A stretch of 64,000 nucleotides of DNA from Adineta ricciae (lineage: Eukaryota > Rotifera > Eurotatoria > Adinetida > Adinetidae). Numbering within the stretch: position 1 is the stretch's first letter; each line of letters begins with the position of its first letter. The notes beneath the pieces were generated by a model. That model ran no database searches. It was not told the origin of the DNA and worked only from the letters and a program-made list of their open reading frames with translations. Positions 11,572 through 24,209 of the stretch are shown here, in pieces. Made by a program: the position numbers and the translations under genes. The stretch spans positions 186,001 to 250,000 of the forward strand of contig CAJNOJ010000078.1 in NCBI GenBank assembly GCA_905250025.1, given 5' to 3'.

Positions 11572-13170
11572 AAACAAATGTTTACTCTCGTGTTTTGTAA
11601 TGAACTGTAGCAACTCTCAAAATGAAAACTGTCATACAAAGAAGCACTATTTTCACAATAGTCGCTTGCGATAAATTATTAACCATGTAATTGCTATTCC
11701 CAACCATGTACCACAATCCCTTAAAGAGAATAATTTATCAATAGCGATCCGAATACGAGAAACAGTTCATTACAACAATAATTTTATGCATTATCTTCAA
11801 AATGCACTGAGCCAATTGCTTCGCGATCATAGCTAAACGTGACTATATCGTATCTAATATTCTTTATCACTCATTCAGGTCAATATATCTCATCGCGAAG
11901 TACGACACGGATGACCAGGTTGATGGCTTGACAACGAACGCATACGAATGAAATTACACATACCTTAGTTATACCAGAAGACGATGTTTCTCTCAAGGAA
12001 ACGACACACAACTGAGCATGGTGAACAGATCTTTTTCTATTTGTGTAACTATGGGAAAGGAAAAAGAAGAATTTGAGTTAACATTTTCAAGTGTCGATAT
12101 ACTTCCAATTGCTTATCATTTTTCTTTTCACTACACAGTTGCAAACACAAGTTTTTCCCGAACGAAAACCGCAAGTTTTTATTCACTATGACTAGGATTT
12201 TCCCGTCAGTGAAAATCTTCTCTCTATCAAGATGTCGCTAGTTGTAAGAAAATTGAATTAAAATAATTGAATTTGTTTTGAATAGAAAACAAAAAAGAAT
12301 AATCAAATTACGACAGCAATGATGGAAATATGATTGTTTGATTTATCTTATACTCAAATGCAAACAGGACTATTTGATAGGTTCATTTCTTCTCGTATTT
12401 TCTTTGTGTTTTTGTTCTAAAAACTGGCGATATACTGGCACTGCTAATCGAAGTCAATAAGTCAAGTTCTATATTTACAATAACGATTTTCGTCTCTTCC
12501 GAATAAGATTCGATCTGTTCAAACGTCAACAATTAGAAATTCTTTTAATTAGACAAATAAACTTTCTTCGAGTTCAATTTCACTAATAGTTTTCCCTTTC
12601 TCACCTTTTCCTGATGCATAAAATATGATTGTTGACTATCTGTCATGTCATAGTTGTTCTCTTTCTGCAGGTAAGTGAAAGCAGCAATGCTTCAGTCGCA
12701 TTGACGTGGACTAGTTGATTTCGAGCGATTAACTTCGCGTAAATCGAGTACGTCTGATTAGTCATTAATTTTCGCCAAAGACCAATGTCAACATGTGATT
12801 AATAAGTTAATTTTATGTCAATAGTTATATCGACTTCTGATTGCACTGAACTATGAAAGGAATGAATTGAGTGAAGAGAAAATGTCCTTTTCATTAGAAG
12901 ATGCATGTTCTATAAATAGAACTCTCGTACTTCCGTTTTCCTAACTCTTAACAGATGTAAATATTGCCGAAGAACTAGCCTATAGAGATTAGTTTCGATG
13001 GAACTTATGCATTCATATCGAAGAAATCAATTCTGAGGAAGAGAACAGGAAGAATCCATGTTCTTGTCAGATATTATTCCATGGTACATGTAAGGTCTCT
13101 TTCGTATATTGGAAGTTAATCATTGGATCGCTTTGTTCTAGATTTGTTTTATTGATAATTAGTTTAGAGA
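11572..13170. other. intergenic region between GH32 and RAP1
   Basis: About 1.6 kb between two gene 5' ends (divergent). Apart from the hydrophobic frame near 11686-11600 noted under GH32, I see no coding signal. Just before RAP1 the sequence TTAGTTTAG ends three bases upstream of the ATG and may be a splice acceptor. Confidence 0.4.
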
Positions 13171-14114
13171 ATGCGTGAGTACAAAATTGTCGTGCTTGGT
13201 AGCGGAGGTGTTGGTAAATCGGCATTGACAGTGCAATTTGTTCAAGGATTATTCGTTGAAAAGTACGATCCCACGGTAAGAAAAAACGTCTGACTTGTAT
13301 ATCAATCGCTCGTGTCGTCCTCTTATTGATCAGATTGAAGATAGTTATCGAAAACAAGTCGAAGTTGATGGACAACAATGCATGCTGTAAGTTTTGATAA
13401 GAAAAAAAAACACAAGATACATTATGATCTATTTCGAATATTTATTCTAGTGAAATTCTGGATACTGCTGGAACGGTAAATTGCCTTTCATCGTTCGATA
13501 TGCTGAAGATTCGCTGTTATCGTTTTTAGGAACAATTCACTGCCATGCGAGATTTGTACATGAAAAACGGTCAAGGTTTCGTTCTTGTCTATTCAATAAC
13601 TGCTCAATCAACATACAATGATCTTGTTGATTTACGTGATACGATTCTCAAAGTAAAAGATACAGCTGATGTAAGTCAAAGGACTTGTTTCTTTCGTCGG
13701 TATATCATGTGATATTCTTTCTTTTTTTTTCATAGGTACCAATGGTATTAGTCGGTAACAAATGCGATCTTGAAGATGAACGTGTCGTGGGAAAAGAAGT
13801 CGGGCAAACCTTAGCGAGAAATTGGGGTTCAACATTTCTTGAAACATCAGCTAAACAAAAGATAAACGTGAATGAAGTAAGTCGTCACTTGCTTCAATAG
13901 AAAATTTCAAAACAACTTTTTCTCCAATTAGATCTTTTTCGATCTTGTCCGTCAAATCAATAAACGCACGCCAGTTAACAAAGATAAAAAAATGAAAAGT
14001 AAAAATCCCAATCCATCTGTATCAAGTGGCAAATCTGGTATAGATGGTGTACATGCTGATCCCTTACATGCAACATCGAATGGCAATAACCAAGGCTGTT
14101 GTGTGCTTTTATAA
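13171..14114 (+). CDS. RAP1: Ras-family GTPase RAP1
   Basis: Small GTPase controlling integrin and cadherin adhesion. Six exons (13171-13275, 13334-13386, 13451-13475, 13530-13670, 13736-13876, 13932-14114) sum to 215 residues. Visible motifs are the P-loop GSGGVGKS, effector loop YDPTIEDSYRK, switch II DTAGTEQF (Thr at the position of Ras Gln61, diagnostic of Rap), NKCD and ETSAK. The C-terminus CVLL predicts geranylgeranylation, with a neighbouring Cys. The protein is about 30 residues longer than vertebrate RAP1. The extra is a Ser/Asn/Gly/Lys-rich insert in the hypervariable tail between KRTPV and the CAAX box. It lies between GH32 and PPEF without an evident functional link. Confidence 0.96.
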
Positions 14115-14804
14115 AAACAAAATCTCCAAATATACACATAGATCTACTACTGGCAATCATATGCTTTCTTTCTTCATGGGCTTATTATTATTATTTTCTT
14201 TTCTCCTTTTTTTTTCTTGGTGTCTGTTCGTTTTTCTTATCTGTCTAGTCAAAACATGAAAATTTTTGTTTACATCTGATCGATCGTATAAACTAAGATA
14301 ACAAAATCAAATGATTTTAGACAAAGAATATCCCTTTCTCTCTCTCGATATTGCTCAATATGAGACTAAATTTATCAATGAAACCAGTATTGAATTCTCT
14401 TTGTTTGTTTTCTTTTTGCTCTCCTCTCTCTCTCTTGTTTTTCTTCTCTCGTTTTCTCAATCAAATTTAGCTACCGTTATACAATGCATCCAAATCTCTC
14501 TTTCTCTCTCAATTTATTATTTTTCTCCTCATCAGCTCTCAATTTGTATGTAGATGAAATCCAACAACGCGATATCATAATAAAAACGAAAAAGAGCTTT
14601 ACCAGATTTGATATACGAATCCGTTTGTCAGTCCTGTCTTAGAATGATTAATCATGAAGAAGACAAATACTTTCTGACAAGTTCCAGATATACGTGCAAA
14701 ATACAAACGATCATTGACCTTTCGCATTTCTGCTATTTATCATTGATTTGACTGACACATGATGATTCAATTCAGTTTTATTGACGAATTTGGTTATATA
14801 CAAA
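14115..14804. other. RAP1 3' region
   Basis: T-rich and CT-rich sequence (CTCTCT runs near 14330-14470 and 14495-14515) after the RAP1 stop, up to the end of the convergent PPEF gene. Short open frames here are low-complexity. No gene is seen. Confidence 0.4.
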
Positions 14805-17671
14805 TCAACTAGCTCGTTTTCGATTGATATCATCCGCGCCGACAATGCGGAATGCTTCAAGAAACTCGTTGAAATCAATAACACCATTCTTATCGAGATC
14901 AATACTTGATGCTAAATCCATGATTTGTTTTTCGTCAAATATTGATCCATTGTGATTGCCGAGAAATACACATACATCGGTGAATTCTTTCATGGAAATG
15001 ACGCCTAGAAAATCGGATTCCGACCGCGAAAATCTGTGAACTATGTTCCTTACCTGAATTATCTTGATCGATAGCTCGAAAGACTGTTTCAAGTAGATCT
15101 TTGTTACGGTATATCGCTTGACACAAACTTTCTCTTCTCTAAATTTAAGGAAAAGAGTTCAATGGCAAAGAAGTCAAGTCAACTTACAGTTGTCAATTTC
15201 GAATTGAGTGCGCATTGTAATTCCTGCGAGCGAAATGTCGTTTCATACAGAACCGAGCCATCAGGATCGATATCAACCAGACGTGATTTCAACGTTCGCC
15301 ATGGTAATTGCAATTCCAGCACGTGGGTGACAATATCACACCAGTCATTCAATAGGATACGCCCTAAATTAGAGATTTTCCGTTAGAATAAATGATTGTA
15401 CCCGAGAATATCAAGGTTTTTCTTTGAGACAAAATTTGATATTATTGTTATCATTTGATACTATATAACCTTGGATATCTCATTATTCTAATTTAAAAAT
15501 TAGACATTCATTTCCGTTTCTAAATGTGATATATTGAGAATTGTCATGCAATTCGTTAAAAATTCTTACACTCGAGCAATTAGATAGAAGATGGCGAGAA
15601 TTTCTTACCAGTTCGGTTCGGATCTTTGAGGAGAAATTCTTTCATCAACCGACTTTTATTTGCACTGAATTTTTCCAAAAGATTTCGGAGCGCTTGCTCT
15701 TCGACATACGATACTCTATTACGAAAGAAACAGTCGATTTTCTCCTGTTAGACTTTTCTGGTTTCACACACCTTTCCCAAAGTGTCAACGGTTTGATTGT
15801 TGTTTTCGTTGCCATGAACTGTACAATTGCTGGTGATTGGTTCTTGGAAATCTTCACATAGGCACCGCGATTACTGCCCGCTGCATAGTAGTTTGATGCG
15901 GAAAATATTGTTAGCACCTAGAAATTAGAAGCACTCACATCGAATAATGCTAAATTAGAGGAGAATGAGAAAGGAAACCTTTTTATCATGACAATAATCA
16001 AAACCATCTTCTTTACATTCATGTGACCGAATTAGCAAACTCCATTTATGTTTTTCTAGAATCTTTTCTGTTATATCTGGTCCCCAATAACATCCACCAC
16101 CACGATAAGTGTTCGCTTCACAACCGTTCGTTTGCTTCGGATCACTCCAGAGCAAGTCGAGCATTTGTCTCCATTCGAGTAGTTGCTCGTTGGAAAGACC
16201 GTCTATTTGATATTGTTCATCATTTTCAGGTATGATGAAACTTGGACTCAGAATTGAAACGTACTAAACATCAACAAGAAAATCGATTTGACACGACTAA
16301 GTGCACTCGAACAGACTTTATTTCGCTTGACTTGATTGATTTTGCTCAAATCGGTTATATCACTGATACCACCATGAGTAACAAAGATGTGGTCGTCAAT
16401 TAAACTTGCCACAGGCATCCAACTATAAATGTTTTCAAATAAATGCAAAAGTTTCGTCGATTGTGATTTGTATTTGCGAATGATTTCTTTCATAAAGCCA
16501 TATCTAAGCAGACAGTGAGTAATAATCTTGTTTTACAAGACATGCATACCTTAGATTCAGTACGTGATCTTCATGATTTCCTCGATTTATGTAAACATTA
16601 TTCGGATAGACAATAAAAGCAACACTGATCAATAGAAATAGTTCCATGCTGTGAGGTCCACGATCGACAATATCACCATTGAATATATAAGGATTTTCAT
16701 TCGATGGCAAACCGTTCTGGATAAAATATGATAAATATCGAATTCCGCGTACAAACATTGATATTTACCTTATGGAAGATTAACATTAGGTCTGATAAGT
16801 TACCATGGAGATCGCCGACAACCGTTACAAATGTTGAGTGATGCGTAGAAACAATATTTACATTTGGCAAACGTTTGAGTATCTTTCGAACTTCATGCAA
16901 AATTAATAGAACATAATGCGCATGAAGAGACTTGAATGAGAAAGAGATCAAGAAAGTTCTTTCGAGTGAAAATTGTTCTGTTTACTTCTCCTCGTTGGAA
17001 AGCTAGAATTAATGACTCGAATTGTTCTTTATTAATCGGAAGTTGAATATGCGGTCCCTTATACGATGGCTCAACAAAGACTGTATCTGGTCCAGTGATA
17101 TTGACCAATTCGATATCTTCAGCTAGAAAGATAAGTGATAAATGTACAAACTATCAGCACTGAACTGTGGAGTGTGTTTTTTACCTGCACCGCTTAGACT
17201 AGAAGTTCGCCGTAGAACTTTAGCCACAACGAGTGCATCGCGCGGATTTTTCGTCACTGCTTGCATGAGATCCAAGAAGAAATTGTACAACTATCAGAAG
17301 CAGAGTCGTTCGTTCGAAGAAGAAAGATGATTATCTGATTGTTTACCTTAAGTTGATCTTGTTCGCCAGCATATTCAATATTTTGATAGATCGTCCATGC
17401 TGCCTTCCGGCGTATTTCGAAACGAGCTTGTCTTCGTCGAAACCATGATTGAATAATAACAACAGCCGCTAACGCTATGAATATAATAATTAAACTAGTT
17501 CGTTGCCGTAAGAAAACAAAACATACTTAGATCGGATTTTTTATTCTTTACTTTAATTTTTGCTGGAGCCGGCACCGGTGGCGGTATTTCAGGTGCTTGA
17601 ATTGGTACAACGCTTCGATTGGGTTTATTTGTCGGCGGGCAACAAAAACAGATCAAACGTTCACAAAACAT
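14805..17671 (-). CDS. PPEF: serine/threonine phosphatase with EF-hands (PPEF/RdgC)
   Basis: Calcium-regulated PPP-family phosphatase, known in sensory neurons (fly RdgC dephosphorylates rhodopsin). ATG 17671 begins [11 protein letters not shown], a Cys-rich N-terminus fit for palmitoylation. An IQ-type calmodulin-binding segment follows ([20 protein letters not shown]). The catalytic core shows [20 protein letters not shown] and THGGISD. Later come LLWSDP and [11 protein letters not shown], and FSASNYY near the end of the core. The C-terminal part has EF-hand loops AIDQDNSG (split by an intron) and [15 protein letters not shown]. The domain order IQ-phosphatase-EF is the family's normal one. 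About ten short introns; length about 620 residues, exon borders not all checked. Confidence 0.92.
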
Positions 17672-18885
17672 CTTGATTTTTTTTGCTTAATTCAACATAT
17701 TTTGTGAAATTACCTTGAATTTGTATATAGCAGAAATATATACAAAAATGTTGCGTGTCTTTTCTTCTTCTTCTTCTTCTTCTTCTTCTCCTCTCTGTCT
17801 ATCTAAATCTATTATCCGTAATCTTCTTTCAGTTGCTTCCTTTCTTTCTTTTAATGTCTATCGCATTTCTTTGAAAACGCGTCATTCTCACCTTTTCCTC
17901 TTTATTCGCGCTTTACCTCTATTCTATTTCTTTCAGGCCTTTACTGAGTTCTGAAACTGATTATGTTAGCATGAATAAACATCATATACAAACTCACCTC
18001 CGCTGACACTTTTCAACAAAAGACACGAGTCGCCTGCTGTATTTCTCATCTTGCATTTATTACTACTGATGCGACTGGTTGCCTCTATTGAATTAATCCT
18101 CACGGAAGATGGTCTTAGGAAAGAAAAAAGGACAACTGATTACACCGAGAAACGGAAAAGAAACGTCGAGTGAGGTCAAGTAATCCCATCGAGAACTCCT
18201 ATAATCTTTACCTATAATTATCGAAAATGTATAGAACATGTATTTCCGCTCTTTGCTTGTTTCATACCGCGAGTGACGTCAATAGATCGACATTTGTCGT
18301 TATGCTCTCATATTTGCTGAAAATTTTCAATAGATGCTTCTGAACATTAACTATCATCGTCATTTCTTTCTTAAATTATTATAAAAATATGAATCTGGTA
18401 GATGCGCAATTAAAGCGCCAGACCCGTCTGTTATGGCCTTTCTGATTCGAAGATGAAGAAGATATTGAAATTTATTAATCATATCTCTAGTAATCTACTT
18501 CATGAATTAATTTACTCGAGAGTAATACGTTTCACATTGATTAAGAATCGTGCACTCACGACTGATTTGGAAATTTTCCTCTCGCAACACAACTTAATCT
18601 TCTTCAGATTTTCAGCGTTGCGCAAAAAAACTTATGTGCCTACTTTCTCACGTTGCATATCTACGTGATCGTAATGTTTTTAATTATAACACATTCGCTT
18701 TCCGTAAAAGATCACGTTATTTAATTTTCTTTTATATACGTGACAGAAATAGGGCAGATTTTCCAAGACTACAGTGATTTCATGTTCGGCACTTGGAGAG
18801 TCTCATGATAGTAACGATCATTAATCTTTCATTTATTAGAATTAAAATATCACAAGAGAAAATGAGATCTAGTAAAAATAATTAA
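17672..18885. other. gap between PPEF and TDP2, with TTC microsatellite
   Basis: About 1.2 kb upstream of PPEF and downstream of TDP2. It holds a (TTC)n run at 17761-17789 and otherwise AT-rich sequence. No gene is supported. Confidence 0.4.
17761..17789. repeat. (TTC)n microsatellite
   Basis: About nine TTC units in the upstream flank of the PPEF gene. Confidence 0.85.
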
Positions 18886-20268
18886 TCAAATATCGAAATA
18901 TGCTTGGATAGCCCAATGATCTGAACAGAAGCGTTTGATTGATGGCAATTTCTCTAAACCTTCCAGTTCAAAGTATACCGGTTTAAATTGAATAGTACTT
19001 TCTTGTGATGGTCGATAATAAAGACGGTCAAACCGAGCTCGTGGTCGATAAGTATCTGATGGATAATAGACATTTGTATTTCGATTCATATCCCATGTAT
19101 AGGCACATTCCGGTCGTTTGCCAGTTTCAATCCAAAGATCATGAATGCCCGAAGGCACACTGCCTGCCTTTTGTAACTGCAGTACGAATACAATTTCTGA
19201 CTAGTTTTGATCTGGTATGTAGAATCTTACTTCCTTTTCTCGGACGTTCAAATCACCACCAAACAGAACTATCCGATGTGCAGGTGCGTCCAACATGTGT
19301 TTGAAACATAATTTCAATTGTTCAATCCGTTCTCTGCTTGCTAATTCTTCAGTACCACTTTCATGATGAGATGTCATTAGGTCCATTTCAATTGAATTCT
19401 TGTAGGTTGCCTATAGTAGAAAAACAAAATTGACCCAGATATTTGAATTCACTACACGTACATGAACAACGAGCAAGTTTCTTTCCATGTTTGTTCCTGG
19501 ATATGCAATAATTTCAGATTTTTGGACTTGAAACAGTTTACGACGAAGTAGTATTACCACAAAATATCCTTCGTTGCTTCCTAGAAGATCGGTGGTCTAA
19601 TAGAAATATAGCCTTTCTATCTTATCGAACCTGTGTAAGAATCGTATTCTGGTAGCAAGTTGCGAATTAAATCGAAAGCGACTGGAATGACTTCTTGGAG
19701 AAACACAACATCAGGCTCTTCCCTACGAGTAGAGAAAATGCTGATAATAAAGAAACTTTCTTCCATAAATACCGTTTAATCACATCGACCACACCCTGTG
19801 TTCGTATTTCGATGGTATTTTCCTGTTCATCAAGTCCATCGATATTCCATGAAAGTAACTTGAACCGTGTTTTTGCTTTTAACGTTGGATCCTCTGCTGG
19901 AACTGTTACAGTTGTTACGTCTTTCGTTTTCGCTCGCTTAGCATCTGCTTCACTACGATCAACAAAAACCAAATCGATTATCTTTCTTCGAAATAACTAA
20001 CTCACGCTGGCGCGTTGAGTTTCACTTGTTTCGCTGATGTTGTTGACTTCGATCTTGATCGTATGGAATTATTATATGCAGTGATCGCTTTTTCCAGGTT
20101 CCATTCATTCTTTTGTAACATCATCATTGCCAATCCAGTATCAGTACTGGTTGCTGCAGCGAATTCTTTACATACTGCTAACGCTTCAGCACCACTCAAT
20201 GGACATTCGATGCCTTCATCGTCTTCACTCGTCGAATTCGATGGTTGACGCTTTAGTATACCAGTCAT
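18886..20268 (-). CDS. TDP2: tyrosyl-DNA phosphodiesterase 2
   Basis: Removes the topoisomerase II tyrosine from 5' DNA ends, letting abortive TOP2 breaks be rejoined. The N-terminal 70 residues form a UBA-like helical region (AVCKEFAAATSTDTGLAMMM, then NEWNLEKAITAY), as in vertebrate TDP2. The catalytic domain is of the exonuclease/endonuclease/phosphatase fold with the TDP2 signatures SWNIDGLD, LQEV, GGDLNVRE and CSDHWA. All the metal-binding and catalytic positions I know for the family (Asn, Glu, Asp, His) are present. ATG 20268 opens the UBA exon. There are about six exons with short introns. It lies 220 bp from PPEF-side flank and 295 bp from the multicopper oxidase, same strand. Confidence 0.94.
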
Positions 20269-20563
20269 TGTCAGTGGTCAATGAAAGACAGATACTTTCA
20301 TATGAATCGAGAAAAGATTTTGTCTATCTATCCATCCATTGTGTATTAGAATGAATTTTTCAAACCAATAATATTCGACACATGGATGACTATAGCGACC
20401 TCGTTATTAAAGACACGACTTATCAACATAAAAAGGAACAGACAAAAGCCGGTAATTCAAATCTAATTCTGTTTCATTTCAAGATAATTCAAAATACAAC
20501 TGTGCCTGACGATGTCTTAAACAGAAATATCAATCTATGACAGTAAAAGAAAGCTTCAAAAGA

Positions 20564-22240
20564 TTAGTTTTGTGATAATGAGTTCATAGTGAGATGTTCC
20601 AAATCTTCTCTTATCAATACAGTCATTCCCATGAACATGTGTGCACCGATATGACAATGTAATAGCCACAGACCAGGATTATCAGCAATAAAACGTAGTT
20701 TAACCCAGCCACATGGTTTTAAATAATTGTTCACTGACCGATTTGGTGTCAAATGATCATATGCACTTGCATACAATGTCAATGAATCACGATAGACTGG
20801 ATTGTCAATATCCGGAGTTTTTTTTGATGCTGATGTATACTCTCCTGTACCTTGAGAATGTATCCAGAATTTATGACCGTGTAAATGAAATGGATGTGAT
20901 TCGCAAACTCCATTTGTTGCCACCGTGTTCTGAATAACTAAATCGATCAATTCGTTTTGATTTATTGTATAAGTAGCATCGATTGGATAATTTCCGTCAA
21001 TACCATTGTATGCATCTTGGATCAATGCTCGAGTTAAGATTGTTACGCGTTCCTCAGTCAAGGACGCATTATTCATAATCCATCGCATGCCGCGACCATC
21101 AGGTGTGTGGACTTGTTTGCTTTGAAGTAAAATTTCCCTATCAGCTTGCCGTTTTGGCATTTGATACATGCTCAGCAACGTTTCAAACGGTGTATTATAT
21201 GAAAATGATAGTAGATCATGATTCTCTGCTAATGTGGGTGGTGTAAGAGTCGATAGATCTGCAGGAAGTGTACTGGTATACGAACTGTAACGTAATATAC
21301 CTGTACAACTAAAATAAACCATTGATATGAGTTGCGTAGAAGACGAACTCGATAAGGAAAATTACCTCGAGCCATTCACCAATGTTCTCCACCGAATAGC
21401 TAATTTCATAAGATAAATTCCATTTGTTGTTTCACTTTTCGTTTTAATAATAACAGCGTATCTTTGCCCGGAAGAAAGCTCGAGTGACTGTACATTTTCC
21501 CTCGGTTTAATTAACGATCCATCGGCTTCAACGATTGTCATTGGATGACCATCAATACCGAAAACAACTGTAGATAACGACGTTGCACCAATCAATCGTA
21601 TTAAATATTGCTTTCCTGGATCAACGTCAATGACTAAATCACGTTTATGATTGATATACAAATACCTCGGTTCACCCATCCAACTAAATGGTGATGCTAG
21701 CAGGTTTTGTTCTTGTTTAAGATGATCAGTTTCTGTCCAGCTTTCTGAGAACAGCAGCGGTCCTGATCCTAATTCAGGTATATTCCAAGGTCTTCGTCTG
21801 TCATGCACGATTAGCCCACCAAATGCAGTTATCGACTGTAAACCGACATGTGAATGATAAAAATATGTTCCAGCTGGATAAGCACGAAACACATACGTAA
21901 AAGAATTTTGACTTTCGATTGGCATTTGAGTTATATAAGGAACACCATCCATATGTGGAGTTTGTCGAACAAGCATACCATGAAAATGTATGGATAAGCG
22001 TTCATTTCCTGGTAGGAAATTTTTGACATGTATGACTAAGATATCATTAAGTTCAACTTCAAGTAATGGCCCTGGAATTTGGTTATTGATAAGCACAACT
22101 GATGGAGGACCATCGGCATAGGATACATTCAGATTATACACAACCCGACGATTAACAATAGACACAGAATCTGTTCGAGATACCAAGAAAGAGCCAATAA
22201 GTAATCGAACAAAATATTCAATAACTATCATACTATACAT
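20564..22240 (-). CDS. laccase-like multicopper oxidase, secreted
   Basis: Oxidises phenols or similar substrates with reduction of oxygen to water. Two exons (22240-21366, 21308-20564) give 539 residues, preceded by a signal peptide (IVIEYFVRLLIGSFLVS). The four copper motifs are intact: HFHG, TYFYHSHVG, HPFHLHGHKF and LLHCHIGAHMFMGM. The last carries the type 1 Cys, its flanking His and an axial Met. The three cupredoxin domains come in normal order, and length is typical. It lacks the Cys-rich N-terminal region of insect laccases. Whether it is a native animal lineage or a transferred gene cannot be told by eye. A single 57-bp intron is host-like. Confidence 0.93.
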
Positions 22241-22595
22241 TCTATGTTTATATATGATATGTACATATATCGATAATTATTTCACCCATGAAATTGAATA
22301 ACCAGTTGTTTTTATACCTTGATATTTCATTCCTTCGTACGTCTATGCAAAAAAAAATATTCTTTTTGTCACTTATTATATCTTGCCGAAAAATTTTTCA
22401 ATCATCAATTGAAAAAGCGCATGTCATCTCACTTCTGTTTCGGTTCATTGCATCCACATTACGCTCAGTGCATCAAATATTAATGTGAGAGTATAATGAA
22501 TATTCAGCAATCTAATCAATATTTATTACAGTAAGTGATATTACTTCGTTTTCCATTGACAGTGCGTCACAATATCGTGTCTTTCAGTGGGTAAA
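22241..22595. other. divergent promoter region, oxidase / membrane protein
   Basis: Only 355 bp separate the start of the multicopper oxidase (-) and the membrane-anchored protein (+). AT-rich, with no coding signal of its own. It should carry both promoters. CTTTCAG at 22581-22587 just before the ATG at 22596 looks like an acceptor. Confidence 0.45.
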
Positions 22596-24145
22596 ATGAG
22601 GAAATTTCCTTTTCAACATGTCATTTCTTACAGATCACGATGGGCAATTCAACTGGCACTATGCGGTATTGTAATCATATTTTTACTAGTCTCCGGAACC
22701 ATTGTACTTGGATTGATACCAGTATACTTGACAACAAACGATGTTCATTCTAGCACACAGTTCAGTAGGTTCTTTTAGGTAAATATGTGTTGCAGTTAGA
22801 AAGCATCGCTTTGTCTGTTCAGATGAGCTTTCATTTTACACAATCTATTCATCGGATGTGATTTATGGCCGATTTCAAACATTATCTGATCCAAATGATC
22901 TGTCTTCGCAGGTACGTGGTATATAAAATGATTGTGTAATCTTTCTTAACAAAAGTTTTATTTAATTCAGCTGACGAAGAATATGCCCGACTTATCTCGA
23001 ATGAAAACTATACCAGGTGAATTTTTAACGGCAACACCATCAAATAAGCAAAGGAGACAAACATCTGACAGGTTGAAATAGTGTATTTAAGTATATTTCC
23101 TATGAGTTTCATTTATATTAGTGCAAGTATAGCATGTGAAGGCTCGACTGAGCTAACAGGTGATTTATTTAGTACAAAGAATATGATTGAATTGCCATCA
23201 ACGTGTCACTCATCTACATGTCGAGAGAAATATCTTATGAAATATCAAAACAATATTCGGAAGTATAATCATCGACTCAATGTCGATATGGTATTAGATG
23301 ACAGTGTGCAATCAAATATTCAAATGGCGTTTTGCGCATTTTCTTCCATAGGTTCTATATGAATGAGTTGTCTGCTCTAATTACTCTGATCTATTTCAGA
23401 TCCTAATGAGCGATTTCCTTCGAGTGCGTGCAAATCAGGAACGTCAAGATACATTTACATTATAGATCAAGATGCGAATTTTTTTCAATTCAATCCTCGA
23501 ACATCTGCGACAACACTGATCACAAGTTTGACTTGTTCGACAACTGCATATCCGTATTCGATGGCTGTACAAAGTACTGGTACAGTCTGGATCTTATTCA
23601 CCGATGGAAATTTATACACATTTGATGTCAATACTCGGCAATGTCAAGCAACATCGTATGTCTCTGGACAGGAAGGTTTTATTCTTTTTGGAATGAATTT
23701 TATCAATGATTATTCGACAAATACTGAACTATTGTACATAACCAGTGACACATCGAATCCGCCCTTCCGTTTAGCAACTCTAGACATCACTATTTTGGAA
23801 ATTTCAATTGTTAGTTATTATAATTCGAAAATTAGTGCTCGCGGAGAACTAACAAAGACACTCGATGGAAGATTATTCGTTTTATTTGAAGGTCAACCGT
23901 TCATCATAGCTGAAATTAATCAAACAACTGGAAAAATCCTGTCTCAAACACCACAAAATGATCTTCGGTACGCGTCGGATGCATCAAACTTCGCTTTTAC
24001 ATCTTATCTATCGCAATTCTTCATTTTCGTCGGCGATCAGACCTACACCGATATATTTCTTCATGATACGAGAAGTAAAACTACAACGAACAGAACACGG
24101 ATTTCCAATGGAATCGTTGGCTCCGGAGTTTCCCCATGCCTATAG
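22596..24145 (+). CDS. membrane-anchored protein with bacterial-like repeat ectodomain
   Basis: I do not know a named animal family for this. Five exons (22596-22764, 22823-22911, 22971-23071, 23122-23351, 23400-24145) give 444 residues. A short basic N-terminus is followed by one hydrophobic segment (GIVIIFLLVSGTIVLGLIPV), so the protein is type II or signal-anchored. The stretch after it (about residues 60-120) is poorly conserved-looking and ends in a basic QRRQTS. From about residue 195 there is a beta-rich domain (YIYIIDQDANFFQFNPR, YSMAVQSTGTVWILFTDG, GFILFGMNFIND). From memory it resembles secreted proteins of myxobacteria with the pattern SMAVDRxGxAWV...FGMGF. Transfer from bacteria is possible. 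The stop lies 64 bp from the end of the convergent VWA7-like gene. Confidence 0.8.
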
Positions 24146-24195
24146 CAATGCCCGTCAAAGAAGGACAGATTTTATGCGAACAGTTTTGAGTCTTG

Positions 24196-24201
24196 TTTAT
24201 T
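24196..24201 (-). terminator. poly(A) signal of the VWA7-like gene
   Basis: AATAAA on the minus strand nine bases after the VWA7-like stop. Cleavage 10-30 bases on would fall almost at the 3' end of the convergent gene (stop 24145). Confidence 0.5.
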
Positions 24202-24209
24202 TCAATACG

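Noticed and set aside
13067-13378. Minus-strand frame over RAP1 exon 1
   Set aside because: Shadow of the RAP1 coding strand.
18390-18460. Possible tRNA-like stretch (GCGCAATTAAAGCGC and following bases)
   Set aside because: No A-box/B-box pair and no cloverleaf by eye.
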